Source: an uncultured Eubacteriales bacterium
GTDB taxonomy: Bacteria; Bacillota; Clostridia; Christensenellales; CAG-138
Direction: 5' to 3'
DNA: 14,281 nt
Assembly: GCA_900544965.1 (NCBI GenBank)
Contig: UQXE01000039.1
Span: forward strand, 1 to 14,281
Part shown: one piece after another, positions 12,798-14,281 of the stretch
Position numbering within the stretch: position 1 is the first letter of the stretch
How the letters are laid out: each line of letters opens with the position of its first letter
Translations under genes and position numbers: made by a program
Notes under the pieces: generated by a model
What the model saw: the letters and a program-made list of their open reading frames with translations, nothing else
What the model was told of the DNA's origin: nothing
Database searches by the model: none

Positions 12798-14102
12798 TTA
12801 ATTTATTCTAAATATCTCCTCAATAAGCCTGCCGCCGTCAAAAGCGCATACGGGAAGCACCGTGGCTTTCAGCTCCTTGGCAACGTCCGGTACGCGCATG
12901 CCATCCAAAAAGACGTCGTCATTTTCTCTAAGCATACAGGACGGTATTATTAATTTATCGCTAAAAAGCCTGCTCCTTAGCTGGCCTACGATGTCACATC
13001 CGCAGACAAGTCCCGAAACGGTGACGGTATCCCCAAAATAATCGTTTTTAACCGCATGCAGGTTTATGTTTATATTATGCGGCCTCAAACGCTTAAATAG
13101 GCGTTTAAGAAAATCGAACGCCGAGGTTCCGGACACGGCGTCTATGTTCAGCTCGGACGCCAAAGGCTTCATATTGCTTAGCTCATCCAGAAACTCGCGC
13201 TCAAACTTCCTAAGCATACCTACCCCGTTTTCCAACTGAGGAAAACCTCCATATGAATCGTATGAGGGCAAGGGTTTGCCCGCTATCATGTACATTTCAT
13301 CAGAGGCGTAGGCGAATTCAACCCCATATAAGCCTCTCATTTTTTCCTGTACGGCGTTGATCTGCAAAATTGTCCTTTCAGCCTCGTGGGCGCTGAGGCA
13401 GCGCAGCGGATATAGTCCAGAGCGGTGTCTTGTCAGTCCAACGGGAACTATCGCAACGGACTGGGCGGAAGGATAAAGCCTGGAAAGCCCGTACAGAGTA
13501 TAATCAAGCGCCTTGCCATCATTTATACCGGGGCAGAGCACAATCTGGCTGTGAAAGCGCAGCCCTTCGGACTTTAGCCTTTCAAGCCGTTTAACGATCA
13601 GTCCCGCGGTAGGGTTAGCCATCATCTTAATCCTTATTTCAGGATCCAAAGCATGCACCGATATATACAGCGGAGACGCCCGCCTGCGCAGGATTCGCTC
13701 GAACTCACCGTCTGATACGTTTGTAAGGGTAACATAATTGCCCATTATTATCGACATACGCCAATCATCGTCTTTAAACTGAAGGGTTTTTCTGCCCTTC
13801 CTTGGCATCTGATCTATAAAGCAGAACAGGCAGCGGTTTTTACAGCTTCTCATTCCGTTTATGAGGTCGTCGGCAAAATTAAGGCCCAGCGGCTCATAGG
13901 CTTCCTTCTCAATCTCAGCCTCCACCAACTCGCCGCCTGGCGATTCGTAGCACAGCAATAAGGACTCGGACGAGCAGAGCGCCTCATAGTCAATGATATC
14001 GACGATATCTTCGCCGTCAATAGATATGAGCCATGATCCTGATTCAATTCCAAGCTCCTCCGCAATGGAGCCTGAATCGGTAGACACTATTCTGTGGCGC
14101 AT
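12798..14102 (-). CDS. DUF512 radical-SAM protein with N-terminal PDZ-like domain
   Basis: A 434-residue protein of the family usually found directly upstream of der. The N-terminal about 65 residues form a PDZ-like unit (SGSIAEELGIESGSWLISIDG). The radical-SAM-like core carries Cys87, Cys91 and Cys94 in the order CX3CX2C, which would hold the 4Fe-4S cluster, followed by FIDQMPRKGR and later the SVHALDPEIR segment; the C-terminal DUF512 part includes SGLVCGCDI and the final DGMRVPDVA. The substrate is not known in the family to my knowledge. GGGAG lies 7 nt before the ATG, and a promoter lies just upstream, so this is the first gene of DUF512-der-plsY. Confidence 0.92.
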   Translation of the reverse strand: MRHRIVSTDSGSIAEELGIESGSWLISIDGEDIVDIIDYEALCSSESLLLCYESPGGELVEAEIEKEAYEPLGLNFADDLINGMRSCKNRCLFCFIDQMPRKGRKTLQFKDDDWRMSIIMGNYVTLTNVSDGEFERILRRRASPLYISVHALDPEIRIKMMANPTAGLIVKRLERLKSEGLRFHSQIVLCPGINDGKALDYTLYGLSRLYPSAQSVAIVPVGLTRHRSGLYPLRCLSAHEAERTILQINAVQEKMRGLYGVEFAYASDEMYMIAGKPLPSYDSYGGFPQLENGVGMLRKFEREFLDELSNMKPLASELNIDAVSGTSAFDFLKRLFKRLRPHNININLHAVKNDYFGDTVTVSGLVCGCDIVGQLRSRLFSDKLIIPSCMLRENDDVFLDGMRVPDVAKELKATVLPVCAFDGGRLIEEIFRIN

Positions 14103-14138
14103 GTTGCTTCTCCCGGTTTGCGCTGGTTTTTATAACTA

Positions 14139-14166
14139 AGTATAACATACGCAGGAATATTTACAA
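14139..14166 (-). promoter_or_regulatory. Promoter of the DUF512-der-plsY operon
   Basis: On the minus strand TTGTAA (-35, 14161-14166, four of six) and TATACT (-10, 14139-14144, five of six) are 16 nt apart. The start would be near 14132, about 30 nt before the ATG at 14102. Confidence 0.62.
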
Positions 14167-14218
14167 GCCAGGGCGATTTTCAGGTCAGGGAAGGCCCAAA
14201 TCGGCTGAGATATTAAAG

Positions 14219-14267
14219 CGGAGGAGTTGCCTCCGGCGGCTTAGAACCTATTACCGCCATAGGCGGT
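14219..14267. other. Two short hairpins at the right edge
   Basis: CGGAGG (14219-14224) pairs with CCTCCG (14230-14235), and ACCGCC (14253-14258) with GGCGGT (14262-14267). The second can alternatively be replaced by GAACC (14244-14248) pairing with GGTTC (14265-14269). No U-tract follows in either direction. They lie upstream of the DUF512 promoter and so probably belong to the gene beyond the window edge. Confidence 0.4.
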
Positions 14268-14281
14268 TCACAAAACGGATA

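Overview
The window looks like a chromosomal segment of an anaerobic, low-to-mid-GC Bacillota (Clostridia-type) bacterium. The evidence is the gene content and order: a 3D/G5/DUF348 cell-wall protein (YabE-type) directly before rsmA/ksgA, a DUF512 radical-SAM protein followed by der and plsY, a CtfA/CtfB-type CoA-transferase with a thiolase, a MecA-like class B penicillin-binding protein and a small lipoprotein. Strong Shine-Dalgarno sites (GGAGG-type) and good sigma-A-type promoters fit the same group. The genus cannot be named from the sequence alone. No integrase, transposase, CRISPR array, tRNA or rRNA was seen.

Layout from left to right. Bases 1-374 hold no gene but a dense series of hairpins, including two near-identical tandem 58-59 nt units that each carry a double hairpin ending in a U-tract. 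Then follows a minus-strand operon ctfA-ctfB-thiolase (2906 down to 375), which interconverts acetoacetate, acetoacetyl-CoA and acetyl-CoA, with its own promoter. Upstream of it, also on the minus strand, is a large lipoprotein penicillin-binding protein (5586-3037). It is divergent from a plus-strand pair, YabE-like protein and rsmA (5779-7856). The two promoters share a short intergenic region with a repeated 9-bp element. A small secreted lipoprotein with its own promoter follows (7946-8524).

Bases 8576-8847 are non-coding and structured. They contain a possible structured RNA, a possible plus-strand small RNA and a bidirectional terminator between convergent genes. To the right everything is on the minus strand: a membrane-anchored PQQ-like beta-propeller protein with its own promoter (10635-8848), and the operon DUF512 radical-SAM protein, der, plsY (14102-10739), which joins ribosome assembly and phospholipid synthesis.

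Functionally this is mostly housekeeping (rRNA methylation, ribosome GTPase, lipid synthesis) mixed with cell-envelope genes (PBP, YabE-like, two surface proteins of unknown role) and one fermentation/acetoacetate module. I see no convincing new multi-gene system. The most interesting points are the tandem hairpin array at the left end, an Asp-to-Asn change plus an insertion in the 3D domain of the YabE-like protein, a proline-rich insert that splits the NTF2-like domain of the PBP, and two candidate non-coding RNAs at 8592-8837.
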